Notes under the pieces: model-generated | Told to the model about the DNA's origin: nothing | Seen by the model: the letters and a program-made list of their open reading frames with translations, nothing else | Databases searched by the model: none | Program-made: the position numbers and the translations under genes | Part shown: positions 1-8,640 of the stretch, piece by piece | Position numbering within the stretch: position 1 is the first letter of the stretch | Layout of the letters: each line of letters starts with the position of its first letter | NCBI GenBank assembly: GCA_015179045.1 | Contig: WHUZ01000184.1 | Span: forward strand, 1-43,515 | Source of the DNA: Kalaharituber pfeilii | Lineage: Eukaryota > Ascomycota > Pezizomycetes > Pezizales > Pezizaceae | DNA: 43,515 nucleotides | Direction of reading: 5' to 3'

Positions 1-265
1 AGAAGACTAGCTCGGTCGTGGTGTACTTGGAGCCAGCGACGGACATAGACAGAGTCAGGGTAGGAGGGAAATTTTGAGGACAACTCAATACGAGCCAGAC
101 AGGAGGAGGAAATAGGCTGTATTGATTTCATACCCTACCTGCACCATGTACGAGTATCGCGGGAACCACATGTAGTTAGTTACTGTTGCGCTTTTTTCTT
201 TCTTTAATTAACACCTCGCCATAGCCCATTGGGCGGCATGCGAGTACTGATATAAAAAAAAAAAA
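1..265 (+). mobile_element. LINE ORF1 C-terminus fused to 3' tail type T1 (truncated by window)
   Basis: The frame starting at base 3 reads KTSSVVVYLE...RVRVGGKF. After a one-base frameshift near base 77 it continues RTTQYEPDRRRK and stops. This is the C-terminal signature of the gag-like ORF1 of fungal Tad-type LINEs, and four other T1 pieces here share it. About 90 bp after the stop comes the T1 tail: CCTCGCCATAGCCC, a 3-base loop, GGGCGGCATGCGAG, then poly-A. No ORF2 lies between ORF1 and the tail. The copy is inactive because of the frameshift and its 5' end is outside the window. Confidence 0.7.
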
Positions 266-329
266 ACACTCCTCCGTAGCCGTAACATCCAGAACCTTCC
301 CACGCCTACCGGAGCCTAGCCCCTCACGC

Positions 330-520
330 CCGTAACACGCAATGGCTGTAAATCTTCCCAGTGCAATGGCAGTGCATCTTCGGAGTGCAATAGCAGCATA
401 CATTCGCAGTGCACCTTTGCAGCAGCACAATGGCAGCAGTGCAATGGCACCGTACTTGAGCAGCGCAATGGTAGCGCATCTTCGGAGTGCAATAGCAGCA
501 TATATTCATCTCGTGCTGTT
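330..520. repeat. 30-bp minisatellite (GCAATGGCAG family)
   Basis: Degenerate tandem copies of a roughly 30-bp unit such as GCAATGGCAGTGCATCTTCG. Bases 268-450 resemble 26031-26290, so this is a dispersed array. The period is a multiple of three and the unit has few stops, so ORFs on both strands are by-products. Confidence 0.7.
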
Positions 521-734
521 GGGTCAGGCCTTCCACCATTCCAGTAGCCATTTCGGTAGCTACTTTACCAGCCATTTCACTAGCCATCTGTAATCGGACC
601 CCTCGCCCAAGACCCTCCAGCTCCGGTCCTATACTGGCAATCAACATACTATATGCCAGTATTTGCACACGTGCAGCTGACTCTGACCCCCTCGTAACTC
701 GGTATACTCCTTCTAGCATTCCCATATATGTCCC

Positions 735-1340
735 TACACCTGTGAGCTCACAGAGCAACATGGCCGCCAGCATTCTAGTCATCGCTTACAAACCCGAACC
801 GGAAGAACGTGCCAGAATCTGGTAGAAGAACTCGGATCCCCAGAACCTGCCGAAAAGACGTCGAACCTGCCGCAAAGCCTTAGAACCTGCTGGAAGACCT
901 CGGAATCCACCAGCAACAGGTATCACTGAGCTCATTCCCGGATATTCCTCATGCTTCTACCCGCTTCCAGTCATTTCCTTGGCCTTCCATGTACTTCCAG
1001 TCGTTTCCTTGGTTTTCCATGTACTTCGTTTGTTTGTTTGCTCGTTTGTTTGTTTGCTTGGATTTGCCACCGAGGGCTTTCTATAAAAAGGCCCTCCGCC
1101 CTCCTCCCTCTTGCTTCTCCACGCACCAACTTGTATTCTACCCAAGGTGTGTATTTAGCTTTTCAATACATCTACCTCTCGGCATCACATAGCTCCGACC
1201 GCCTCTGCCTCTGCCTCTGCCTCTGCCTCTGCCTCCGCTGTGAAATCGTCTGCCGCCCGCCCCGTACCCGGTTCCGGTACCCTGGACCCCCTGAGACCCC
1301 GAAATCCCGACCCGCCGACCCCACCCAGACCAGTTTATTA
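735..1340 (+). promoter_or_regulatory. Dispersed promoter-like block with TATA box (possible LTR or LINE 5' region)
   Basis: A roughly 600-bp block occurs here, at 32672-33275 (duplication copy), and in reverse, more diverged, at 26325-26930. It contains 20-bp AGAACCTGCCGGAAAGC-type repeats, a GTTT/GCTT-rich tract, a TATA box (TATAAAAAG, 1082-1090) and a pyrimidine-rich stretch followed by CTGCCT repeats. A TATA box plus conservation between diverged copies suggests an internal or LTR promoter of a retroelement. I could not fix its ends. Confidence 0.45.
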
Positions 1341-1575
1341 CACCATCTCGGTAGCCATTCCGGTAGCCGTTTGGGCAGCCATTTCAGCAGCCTTTTCAGC
1401 ACGCATTTCGGTAGCCATTTCGGCTGCCAGTTCAGCGGCCATTTCAGCAGCCATTTCGGCAGCGGTTGCAGTACGCATTTCGGTAGCCATTTCGGTAGCC
1501 ATTTCAGCAGCCTTTTCAGCATGCATTTCGGGTGCTATTTCGGCTGCCAACTCACCAGCCATTTCACCATTAGAT
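1340..1575. repeat. 15-bp minisatellite (GTAGCCATTTCGGCA)
   Basis: About 15 degenerate copies of a 15-bp unit based on GTAGCCATTTCGGCA / GCAGCCATTTCAGCA. The same unit recurs at 3098-3370, 28394-28560, 33277-33512 and 35095-35410. It reads as AISVA/ISAA repeats on one strand and EMAAEMATEM on the other; I take both as repeat artefacts. Confidence 0.8.
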
Positions 1576-1589
1576 ACACATGGCTGTGC

Positions 1590-1810
1590 TGACGCAAGGG
1601 CACAAGCTGAGCTCCAATTGTCACGCGGCGGCGAGCTGGTGCTGCTAAACGGATACGACCGGTTCAGGGTAACAGTAGCTTCTCAAGCGCTGAACGGCAG
1701 AGCCTTGACAGGAGAAGCTTGCCGGTAGTAGTTCAAGTGGTTCCAGTTCAGCGGCGATGCCAGACTATGGTGAAAAGGCAGAGAAGACCAAGTACTGAAT
1801 TAGATCTAGG
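1590..1810 (+). repeat. Retroelement leader-like repeat (GGTTCAGGGTAACAG family)
   Basis: This roughly 170-bp sequence runs from CTGCTAAACGGATACGACC through GGTTCAGGGTAACAGTAG to GAATTAGATCT. Related copies are at 33585-33740 and 28625-28760 (+), at 23950-24262 (+, split by a LINE tail) and at 4107-4281 and 36376-36548 (minus). In the minus-strand copies it directly follows an LTR ending in TTACA, so it is best read as the 5' leader of an LTR retrotransposon. Confidence 0.5.
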
Positions 1811-1856
1811 GATTGACAAGAATAACAAGAACATATGAACCATATGGGTCCTAGCA

Positions 1857-2095
1857 GGCGGGCTATAATGGCGGGTGGGCCATACTGGTAGGCAGGCAAT
1901 ACTGGCAGGAGGGCTATAGTGGCAGGCGGGCTATACTGGCAGCTTGCTAGCTCCCTATAGCTAGCCGGTTCTATGAGCTTGCCGACGGGAGACGGGAGGC
2001 GGTCATGGCTTGCCGGCGGTCGTGGCTTCCCAGCGGTCGTGGCTTGCCGGCGGTCGTGGCTTCCCAGCGGTCGTGGCTTGGTGTGTGGCGGCCGT
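1857..2095. repeat. Two 17-bp minisatellites
   Basis: Bases 1857-1960 hold degenerate 17-bp units of the form GGCAGGCGGGCTATACT. Bases 2008-2090 hold 17-bp units of the form GTCGTGGCTTGCCGGCG (some with CCCAG). The second array is longer in duplication copy 2 (34014-34140), so copy number changed after the duplication. Related arrays lie at 24340-24530. Confidence 0.75.
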
Positions 2096-2109
2096 AAGGA
2101 CAATGTGTG

Positions 2110-2340
2110 CATTTCATATATATGACGGGTCCCTTTCAACATCGTGAACGTGAGCTGAATCTGACACGTACCGTAGGGCCCGTTGGATGGCACGAGACTG
2201 GCATGATAAGTGCAATTTCGTATGTATGGCGGGTCCCTTTCATTCGCGAAAATTGAAATTATCTGACACGTACCATAGGGCCCAATCGATGACACGAGAA
2301 TGGCAGAATGAGGTCAATATCTCAGGTATGGCGAGTCTCT
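2110..2340. repeat. Degenerate roughly 60-bp repeats
   Basis: Imperfect units contain GTATGGCGGGTCCCTTTCA, CTGACACGTACC and GGCACGAG. Similar units occur at 24535-24800, 34180-34400, 3380-3660 and 35430-35700. No gene is visible here. Confidence 0.5.
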
Positions 2341-2351
2341 TTCAACATCAT

Positions 2352-2480
2352 GAAATGTATAGCACCTATGCCAAGAAACCATGGAGCAGCCGTAGCACGA
2401 AATGTATAGCACCTATGCCAAGTAACCATGGAGCGGCCGTAGCACGAAATGTATAGCACCTGTGCCAAGAAACCATGGAG
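2352..2480. repeat. 47-bp tandem repeat, about 2.7 copies
   Basis: Units begin GAAATGTATAGCACC at 2352, 2399 and 2446, exactly 47 bp apart. Each includes GCCAAGAAACCATGGAGC, which is the left arm of the hairpin that follows. Duplication copy 2 has one full unit and a partial one (34410-34460). Confidence 0.85.
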
Positions 2481-2507
2481 CTACAGCTGCTCCATGGTTT
2501 CTTGGCA
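2463..2507. repeat. Perfect 19-bp-arm hairpin
   Basis: Arms TGCCAAGAAACCATGGAGC (2463-2481) and its exact complement (2489-2507) flank a 7-base loop. The same hairpin occurs at 34453-34497 (duplication), 24823-24867 and 30060-30104 in otherwise different surroundings. It could be a minimal foldback element or a structured part of a larger repeat. Confidence 0.85.
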
Positions 2508-2514
2508 TGATGAG

Positions 2515-2660
2515 ACGCAATGGCAACGCACTTTCACAGCACAATGGCAGCACACTTTGGAAGCACAATGGCACCGCACTTTTGAAGCGCAATGGCAGCG
2601 CAGCTTCGCAGTGCAATGGCAGTGCAGCTTTGCAGTGCAATGGCAGCATACACTTGATAT
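2515..2660. repeat. 30-bp minisatellite (GCAATGGCAGCGCAGCTTCG)
   Basis: Five 30-bp units beginning (G/C)ACAATGGCA or GCAATGGCA. It is the same family as 330-520, 26100-26310 and 34505-34650. Confidence 0.75.
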
Positions 2661-2743
2661 GTATAGTTGGTGCGACCCGATGGTACAAGATGAAGTGGAA
2701 TAAGCTGAATTTGACAGGCCCTAGCCATTCCAGTAGCCATTTC

Positions 2744-3097
2744 TTTTTTTTTTTTTTTTTTTTTCATTACTCGCATGCCGCCCTACGGGCTATGGCGAGG
2801 TTTTTAATATTAAGAAACTTAAATAAAAATGTCTTCTAACTACATATGTTACCCGCGGAGTCCATACATGATGCGGGAGAGAGGTCCTCGTGTGAAGTCC
2901 TCGTGTACCGAGCCTGTCTACTTCCTTCCTCTGTCCGTCTCGTACACGCTCGTCCTCAGCCACCGTCCTCCGAGTTTCACCTTGTCTGCTTTCGTCTCTG
3001 TCTCCAGGTAGGCTACGACGGAGCTCGTCTTTTTTCCTTCTTCCTCCAATATTGCCTTTTTTCGTAACCATCTGACCCCTCGGATCATGCCTAAAGT
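2744..3097 (-). mobile_element. LINE ORF1-type insertion, tail T1
   Basis: On the minus strand the insert reads MIRGVRWLRKKAILEEEG, then KTSSVVAYLE and KVKLGGRWLRTSVYETDRG, then a stop. About 170 bp further on, the T1 hairpin (CTCGCCATAGCCCGTAGGGC...) and poly-A follow. It is flanked by the direct repeat AGTAGCCATTTC (2732-2743 and 3098-3109), consistent with target-primed insertion, although the target is a 15-bp satellite with similar words. The element is 5'-truncated inside ORF1 and has no ORF2. The same insertion is present in duplication copy 2. Confidence 0.75.
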
Positions 3098-3372
3098 AGT
3101 AGCCATTTCGGTAGCCATTTTAGCAGCCATTTCAGAATGCATTTCGATAGCCATTTTGGCAGCCATTTCAGCACGCATTTCGGTAGCCATTTCGGCTGCC
3201 ATTTCAGCAGCCTTTTCTGCATGCATTTTGGTAGCCATTCCGGCACGTATTTTGGCAGCCATTTCAGCGGCCATTTTCAGCAGCCATTTCAGTACGCATT
3301 TCGGTAGCCATTTCGGCAGCTATTGTGGCAGCGAACTCAGTAGCCATTTCGGCAGCCATTTCGGCATGAGAT
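3098..3372. repeat. 15-bp minisatellite interrupted by the LINE insertion
   Basis: Tandem GTAGCCATTTCGGCA/GCAGCCATTTCAGCA units continue after the LINE insert at 2744-3097. Confidence 0.8.
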
Positions 3373-3379
3373 ATGTATG

Positions 3380-3714
3380 GCAGTTCCGACCCAAGGGCAC
3401 GAAATGAGCTGCAATGAGCTGAGAATTTGACTGGTAGAGCAGGTATGGCCCGACGGCCAGAGATGAGGTGAATTTGACATGTACGGCCAGCCCGATTCGA
3501 CGCCACGAGATAATGCAGAATGAGCTGAATTTGATAGATGTGGCAGCCCCGACCCACTGGCGTGAGATCAGGTGGAATGAACTGCGTTTCATACCTACAA
3601 CAGCTCCGATCTGACACCATGAGATGAGCTAGAATGAGCTGAACCTGGTAGACAGCCGGCGGGCCTTTGCATTTTTTTTCCTAATTGTGAAGAAAAACCT
3701 TGTGCCGCTTGTAA
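3380..3714. repeat. Degenerate roughly 60-bp repeats
   Basis: Successive units contain AGAATGAGCTGAATTTGA and GACCCACTGGCGTGAGAT variants. I see no gene. Confidence 0.4.
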
Positions 3715-4281
3715 TCAACCCAGCTGTTCCACACGAAATGCTATAAAGGTATAGGTATAGATAGGACCATGGGGGGTATTGCTTCGGGGCAGAAGGACTT
3801 GAGCCTCGTCTGGCTGGAAGGCCTCGAGCCTATCCATTGTGCATGGAACGATATAGAGGTATAGGTATAGGTGGAACCATAGGAGCATTGCTTCCTGGTG
3901 GAAGGCCTTGAGCCTGTTCAGACCCGAAGGCCTTGAGCTTAAGCTCAAGGCCCATCCGTTCCGCACGGAACGTTATAGAGGCATAGGCATAGGTAGGAAA
4001 CTGTTCCGTACAGAATGATATAGAGGTATAGGCATTGGTGGAAACCGTTCCGCATGGAACGATATAGATATATAGGTTCAGAAGTGCATTGCCCCTAACT
4101 CTAAGGCATTGTATAGTAAATAGGTTATGAATCTAATTCAATACCTGATCTTCTCTGCCTTTCACCTGCCATTGCCGCTAAACTGGAACCGTTGAACTCC
4201 TGCAAGCCTCTTATGTCAAGCCTCTTCCATTCAGCGCTTGCGAAACTACTGTTACCCTGAATCAGCCGTATCCCTTAGCAG
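3715..4281 (-). repeat. LTR retrotransposon leader with tandem GAACGATATAGAGGTATAGG units
   Basis: Read on the minus strand, this directly follows the LTR end at 4282. It starts CTGCTAAGGGATACGGC, passes through the GGGTAACAGTAG leader repeat, and goes into several 50-60-bp units built on CCGTTCCGCACGGAACG and ATATAGAGGTATAGG. No coding frame was recognised. The duplication copy (35764-36548) has extra units and a retroposon insert. Confidence 0.5.
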
Positions 4282-4298
4282 TGTAACAGACCGGCCTC

Positions 4299-4331
<33 letters not shown>

Positions 4332-5094
4332 TTGCATTACTCGTGTGCCGCCTTGTAGGCTATGGCGAGGGTTTAGATACATGCAAGACAGTAACTGAAT
4401 AGTAACTCGCAAATAAAACCATAAAATGAGAATGAACGTGTAATAAATCCTCCGTCTACTCCGCCGCCCAGTCCATTATCTCCGCCAACGTCCGGCCTCA
4501 GGGAGCTAGTAGCCAGGACGGAGTCACAGATCGAGTCAGGCGGGCCACGCAATGCTCACAGGTTTAAGCAGAACGCTGCTTATAGTTATAGAGGAAAAAG
4601 TATAGCCAGGAGAGTATATATTTATTGCTTGAGGGGTCGGGAGTATGGGGTGGAAAAGGAGTCTTTAAATATAGGAGAGGGCAACACAGAAATAGAGAGA
4701 TGTAGAAAGGCTTCCTTAAGCTCCGTGTCTTCAGCATGATCGATGTTATCCAAAAAGCGTAATTCCTAAAGTGCCGTGCCCTCAGTACAATTATTGTTAT
4801 CCAACCAGTGTAATCATAACCCTTAAGCTTATCCAAAAGTATACTTGTCATTATCCAAAACTGTGCTAGTGGGCAAGTAATGAGATTCCTTGAACCCGGT
4901 GGACCTTAAAATAGTTCAGGGTAACTGATTGAGATTTGTGACAGGCAGCACCCGCCGCCACCCGCCGCCACCCGCCGCCGCGCGTGACATTAATGTTCTA
5001 CAGTTAATACATTAAGCCACAAAAAAAATCACAAAATCAAAACAGATTGCTCCGGTTCCACTAGAGTTTAGTCATATGGAACCGGGGCATTACA
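4282..5094 (-). repeat. Gypsy-type LTR, minus strand, interrupted by a LINE tail
   Basis: On the minus strand it begins TGTAATGCCCCGG and ends CTGTTACA, so it has 5-bp terminal inverted repeats TGTAA/TTACA. TGTAAYGCCCCGG is a common start of fungal Gypsy LTRs. Possible promoter words TATATTTAAAG and AATAAATATATAC lie in the middle. A LINE tail (4304-4491) sits near its 3' end, so the LTR is about 620 bp without it. The partner LTR and coding region are not seen. The duplicate copy is 36549-37352. Confidence 0.6.
4304..4491 (-). mobile_element. LINE ORF2-type tail (T1) with 13-bp TSD
   Basis: Minus strand: the ORF2 C-terminal peptide AEIMDWAAE and a stop, about 100 bp of 3' UTR, the T1 hairpin (GCCT-ACA-AGGC variant) and poly-A. 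It is flanked by CCGGCCTCAGGGA at 4291-4303 and 4492-4504. The peptide matches the end of the RNase H/CCHC ORF2 at 22390-23705. The insertion predates the segmental duplication, being also present at 36569-36752. Confidence 0.85.
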
Positions 5095-5161
5095 GTCCAT
5101 CTCAGGGAGATGCCGGACAAAGATTAATCGAGTTTAAAGCCAAGTTTTATTTAAAATCTTC

Positions 5162-5795
5162 TCATGTGAAAAAAAAAACAATACTGGAACGAGCACCATC
5201 AAAGTCCGCAACAAAATGCTCCAGTAAACGAGAACGAAAAAAAATAACATCCCCTTGCTGAAACTTTAACTTCATCCCTAAATCAGGTAAAACTAACTCT
5301 CCCCCAGGAAAGTTTCCCCAACAACACATAGCCACCCAACCATCAGGAGTATCATTATAGTTTTTGTGAGCTTCAACTTGAGTATTCCGCAATAAAGCAA
5401 GTCCATAAAAAACAGGCATGACGAGAAGTGTTCAGCAAAGAACATGGTACATTATTAGAACAATCTTCCTGAAAAAGCCTCCAATAACGTAAATAACAAT
5501 CAGGATCAATAACTAAAAAAAGCATTCCAATAACTTGAATTAATTGAGAAATATTATTAAAGAAAGCACCTACAGCCCGCTGCTTGTAGCCGGCAGATCC
5601 AATATGCCTAGATAAAGTAGGTGGAGTAAAAGTATGTCCTTTCTGCATCCAATATGCCAAGTGATATACTCCAAAAGTAGAGTGTCTTTGACAAAGTAAA
5701 GCCACTCTAGAGTAACGGCAATCCTCTTTCCCTGGAGGAGGTGGTGAATATTCCTCTTCTAAGGAATCAATGGCTGTAACAGTATCTTTTTGCAT
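5162..5795 (-). pseudogene. TET/JBP-like 2-oxoglutarate/Fe(II) dioxygenase relic
   Basis: Two overlapping minus-strand frames form one product. The upstream frame (5795 to 5373) covers the part before the catalytic core. The downstream frame (5419 to 5162) reads ALLRNTQVEAHKNYNDTP, WGNFPGGELVLPDLG, GDVIFFRSRLLEHFV and GARSSIVFFF. This is the C-terminal double-stranded beta-helix pattern of fungal TET/JBP proteins, which oxidise 5-methyl bases in DNA. The H and R of the second half (LEH, GARSS) are present. The first metal site reads H-K-N where the family has H-x-D, so an iron ligand seems lost. The frame change near 5400-5419 and the abrupt 5' end beside a minisatellite also indicate a dead gene. 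Assignment is by motif memory only; another 2OG dioxygenase is possible. Confidence 0.6.
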
Positions 5796-5869
5796 TTGAA
5801 TACCTGCCGATTTTCCAATGGGATACTATATTTAAGTTAGTATATATACGCAACAGCAAGTAAATAAAA

Positions 5870-6862
5870 CGAGGAGTGGGAGTAGGAGGACGTAGAGGGT
5901 GACCGGAGGGTAGCCGGCTACCCTCCGAGGGAGTAGGAGGACGTTGAGGGTAACCGGAGGGCAACCGGAGTGAAAGTAGGAGGATGCGGAGGGTAGCCGG
6001 AGGGCAACCGGAGTGAAAGTAGGAGGACGCGGAGGGTAGCCGGAGGGTAACCGGAGTGAAAGTAGGAGGACGTGGAGGGCAGCCGGAGGGTAACCGGAGT
6101 GAAAGTAGGAGGACGCGAAGGGTAGCCGGAGGGTAACCGGAGTGAAAGTAGGAGGACGTGGAGGGTAGCCGGAGGGTAACCGGAGTGAAAGTAGGAGGAC
6201 GTGGAGGGCAGCCGGAGGGTAACCGGAGTGAAAGTAGGAGGACGTGGAGGGCAGCCGGAGGGTAACCGGAGTGAAAGTAGGAGGACGCGAAGGGTAGCCG
6301 GAGGGTAACCGGAGTGAAAGTAGGAGGACGTGGAGGGTAGCCGGAGGGTAACCGGAGTGAAAGTAGGAGGACGTGGAGGGCAGCCGGAGGGTAACCGGAG
6401 TGAAAGTAGGAGGACGCGGAGGGTAGCCGGAGGGCAACCGGAGTGAAAGCAGGAGGACGTGGAGGGTAGCCGGAGGGTAACCGGGGTGAAAGCAGGAGGA
6501 CGTGGAGGGCAACCGGCGGGTAACCGGAGTGAAAGTAGGAGGACGTGGAGGGCAGCCGGAGGGCAACCGGAGTCAAAGCAGGAGGACGTGGGGGGTGGCC
6601 GGAGGGTAACCAGGGTGAAAGCAGGAGGACGTGGAGGGCAGCCGGCAGGTAACCGGAGTGAAAGCAGGAGGACGTGGAGGGCAACCGGCGGGTAACCGGA
6701 GTGAAAGTAGGAGGACGTGGAGGGCAGCCGGAGGGCAACCGGAGTCAAAGCAGGAGGACGTGGGGGGTGGCCGGAGGGTAACCAGGGTGAAAGCAGGAGG
6801 ACGTGGAGGGCAGCCGGCAGGTAACCGGAGTGAAAGCAGGAGGACGTAGAGGGCAGCCGGAT
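5870..6862. repeat. 43-bp minisatellite, about 23 copies
   Basis: The unit is GGAGTGAAAGTAGGAGGACG followed by TGGAGGGTAGCCGGAGGGTAACC, 43 bp in all, with mostly transitional variants. 43 is not a multiple of three and the unit lacks stops on the minus strand, so all three minus frames stay open for 240-320 codons (LPSTSSYFHSGYPPA type). I treat those as non-coding. Confidence 0.95.
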
Positions 6863-7018
6863 CAGGTATATAGATTTTTGCCATAGGGTCATAGCCTGTT
6901 ATATAACCCCCCCCCCCCAAAAAAAACGCATACTTACATTTAATCCCCCCTTCCAAAAAACCAGTAATTCACTACCTTCCGAAGACATCCACCTTCCACT
7001 CACTTCCGTTAACGTGGC
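6863..7018. other. No recognisable feature
   Basis: AT-rich spacer with a C10/A6 homopolymer tract near 6907-6926. Confidence 0.5.
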
Positions 7019-7267
7019 CTATTCAAAAAGTTGATCGTGCTCTACATCAGAGCGCTTAATTTTTTTGTTTTGATCAGCCATTAAGGCTTGAAAGGAAACG
7101 GTAGTTGAAATAATTGGAAGCTTATTAAACGAATTCACCAAGCTCCGGATATGCCTGTGGAAGACTTCAGCATACTCCCCGGGCTTCCCAATGGGCATTA
7201 TTGCCTCCACCTCAGCATTCACCTCTCGAACTCTCTCAAATCTCCTTTCTCCTTCCGCGTCCGACAT
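7019..7267 (-). CDS. Small gag-like ORF of a dispersed element (family MSDA)
   Basis: 82 codons starting MSDAEGERRFERVREVNAEV and containing PIGKPGEYAEVFHRH. The first 35-40 residues recur at 37723 (MSDAKGKESFERVQVVNTEI) and 38612 (MSNAKGKEKFERVQAVNTEI) on the plus strand. The roughly 100 bp before the ATG is also conserved (GTAGTGCCTGAAT, AGCACCTTAATTATTTGTGC, TTTGGTGGAA). Conservation of both leader and N-terminus suggests the start of a mobile-element protein, perhaps a gag. I do not recognise the family. Confidence 0.4.
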   Translation of the reverse strand: MSDAEGERRFERVREVNAEVEAIMPIGKPGEYAEVFHRHIRSLVNSFNKLPIISTTVSFQALMADQNKKIKRSDVEHDQLFE

Positions 7268-7934
7268 CTTCCACCAAAATTATTAGGCGTTGCGCACAAA
7301 TAATTAAGGTGCTAACTTTGTAAAAATTCAGGCACTACGCACAGAATGTTTTACACAGTGAATAGTCTAGCAAAAAGTGAAAGGAGAAGTGAAGAAGCAA
7401 CAAGCAAGTGAAAATGTGAAGGTGTTAGGCTGGCAAGTCGGCCAGTAGGTAAGTTAGGCGTGAGTACACCTCAGGAATTCAGCATGCGTACAATCGGCGC
7501 GAGTTCTGCGGTGTATGAGTTCTTCTGCGGCGCGTGAACTCACCACGCGTAAATTCAGTGCGCGACGAGGAGTTCTGTAAAAAAGTTTGAGTGAGATGCT
7601 CTTGCTGCGGGGGGGAGACTGTGAGGGGGGTATTGCGTGGCGTACCTGAGGAGCTGCTGAGAGCTAGGAGGGGAAGGCAGTTGCTGCGAAGGGGGGATGC
7701 TGTGAAGGCGAGATGCTGCGTGTTTGCGGGTTTGCAAGGTGTGTTTCGCCGGAATAGAAAGCGGAGGGGGCAGCTATCGTGATGGGGCTGCGGCGTTGTT
7801 TTCTAAGGAGTACGGAGATGAGAGAGGAGAAAGCGAAGCCTAAGCCAGCAAACTCTAGGACGGGAATGACTCAGTTCACGTATGACTCAGCACCAGGATA
7901 ACCCACTTAATGTGCACAAAATGCCCTATTTTAC
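7268..7934 (-). other. Upstream region of the MSDA ORF; otherwise nothing recognised
   Basis: Bases 7268-7390 match the region upstream of 37723 in reverse orientation. The rest (7391-7934) is unique here, with GC-rich short repeats near 7595-7760. It might be LTR sequence, but I could not define ends. Confidence 0.35.
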
Positions 7935-7936
7935 TA

Positions 7937-8339
7937 GAGGGATTTTGCAACATCCGGGTAAAGTTGTTCGGGTAATTACAAAGCATGATTATTAAGCGCA
8001 AAAATAACCGTAACAGCAATAGGGATTTTGCAAGCAACTTGGGATTGCGACTTGGGTAAAATTCTTGGTACAACCTTAGGAGACTGTGCGATAGCTACAC
8101 ACGCGATACGTATAGTTTGGCTGGCATTACTTGCTTCACGACTTGCTTGAGAAGGCATTTTTTTCGGCTCTAATGATAGAGGAGTGTCTGAAGATATTAT
8201 AGACAGAAGCGCGTGTATAAAAAAATGCTTTGTTATGAAATCCAAGTTTTCTCAAGAAAATGGGTTTAAGCGGTATACTTGCTGTTAATTAACTTAATAA
8301 TTACCCGAACAACTTTACCCGGATGTTGCAAAATCCCTC
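7937..8339. mobile_element. 403-bp MITE with 42-bp perfect TIRs and TA target duplication
   Basis: Left TIR starts GAGGGATTTTGCAACATC (7937-7978). Its exact complement ends the element (8298-8339). TA flanks both sides (7935-7936, 8340-8341), as for the Tc1/mariner/pogo superfamily. A 60-codon minus frame inside (starts MPSQASREASNASQTIRIAC) could be a transposase N-terminal remnant, but the resemblance is weak. Confidence 0.85.
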
Positions 8340-8342
8340 TAT

Positions 8343-8637
8343 CATAGACAGAAAAATAAGTATTTGGACAGGGGATAAATGCATATTTATGCGCCATGCA
8401 GTATTCGGCAGAAACTAGCATATTTTCGTCTGGTGATACTAGCTAGTAAAATATGTATTCGGACATAGCGCAAGTTGTGCATTAGTACCCCTGTCCGAAT
8501 ACATATTTTACTGGCTAGTAGCCATAAGACAGTCCAAATTTTGTGCTAGGGTGTCCAACTTCATTATGTAAGAAAGTATTTGGACAGCTGACGTGATGAA
8601 ATTTGGACAGCTGACATAATGAATTTGGACTTTTACA
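8343..8637. mobile_element. Dispersed repeat with TATTTGGACAG motifs (probable DNA-transposon derivative)
   Basis: Homologous in reverse orientation to 24930-25138. The left end reads TAGACAGAAAAATAAGTATT in both. The other end contains AGTATTTGGACAGCTGAC and AAATTTGGACAGCTGAC. Direct GTATTTGGACAG words recall ends of fungal Fot/Tc1-like elements, but I cannot see a matching right TIR. This copy contains an 80-bp nested MITE. Confidence 0.55.
8439..8518. mobile_element. 80-bp nested MITE with TA duplication and an empty site elsewhere
   Basis: TIRs of 27 bp (26 matches): CTAGCTAGTAAAATATG... at 8439-8465 and its complement at 8492-8518, with a 26-bp centre. It is flanked by TA (8437-8438, 8519-8520). 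The related copy at 24930-25138 reads, in reverse, CTGGTGATAGCCATAAG with a single TA and no insert. Confidence 0.9.
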
Positions 8638-8640
8638 CCT

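Larger units (their letters stand above)
454..5119. repeat. Segmental duplication, copy 1 (first segment)
   Basis: This segment is nearly identical, in direct orientation, to 32391-37378. Homology starts at CTTGAGCAGCGCAATGG and runs to GATGCCGGACAA. Within it are the promoter-like block, several minisatellites, two LINE tails and an LTR, all in the same order in both copies. Copy 2 has two extra retroposon insertions, a different number of 17-bp and 47-bp repeats, and about 100 bp of extra leader repeat. Homology resumes at 5120-5288 (with 39133-39302) and 13478-14244 (with 39304-40058), so the duplicated unit was originally at least 13.8 kb long. Confidence 0.9.

Noticed and set aside
454..5094. 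Whole block as one large LTR element (LARD)
   Set aside because: Only one LTR is visible, no second LTR at the left end, and the inside is a mosaic of other repeats.
5767..6892. Long minus-strand proline/leucine-rich ORFs (up to 324 codons)
   Set aside because: They lie wholly in the 43-bp array and exist in three frames at once; no start context or non-repeat domain.
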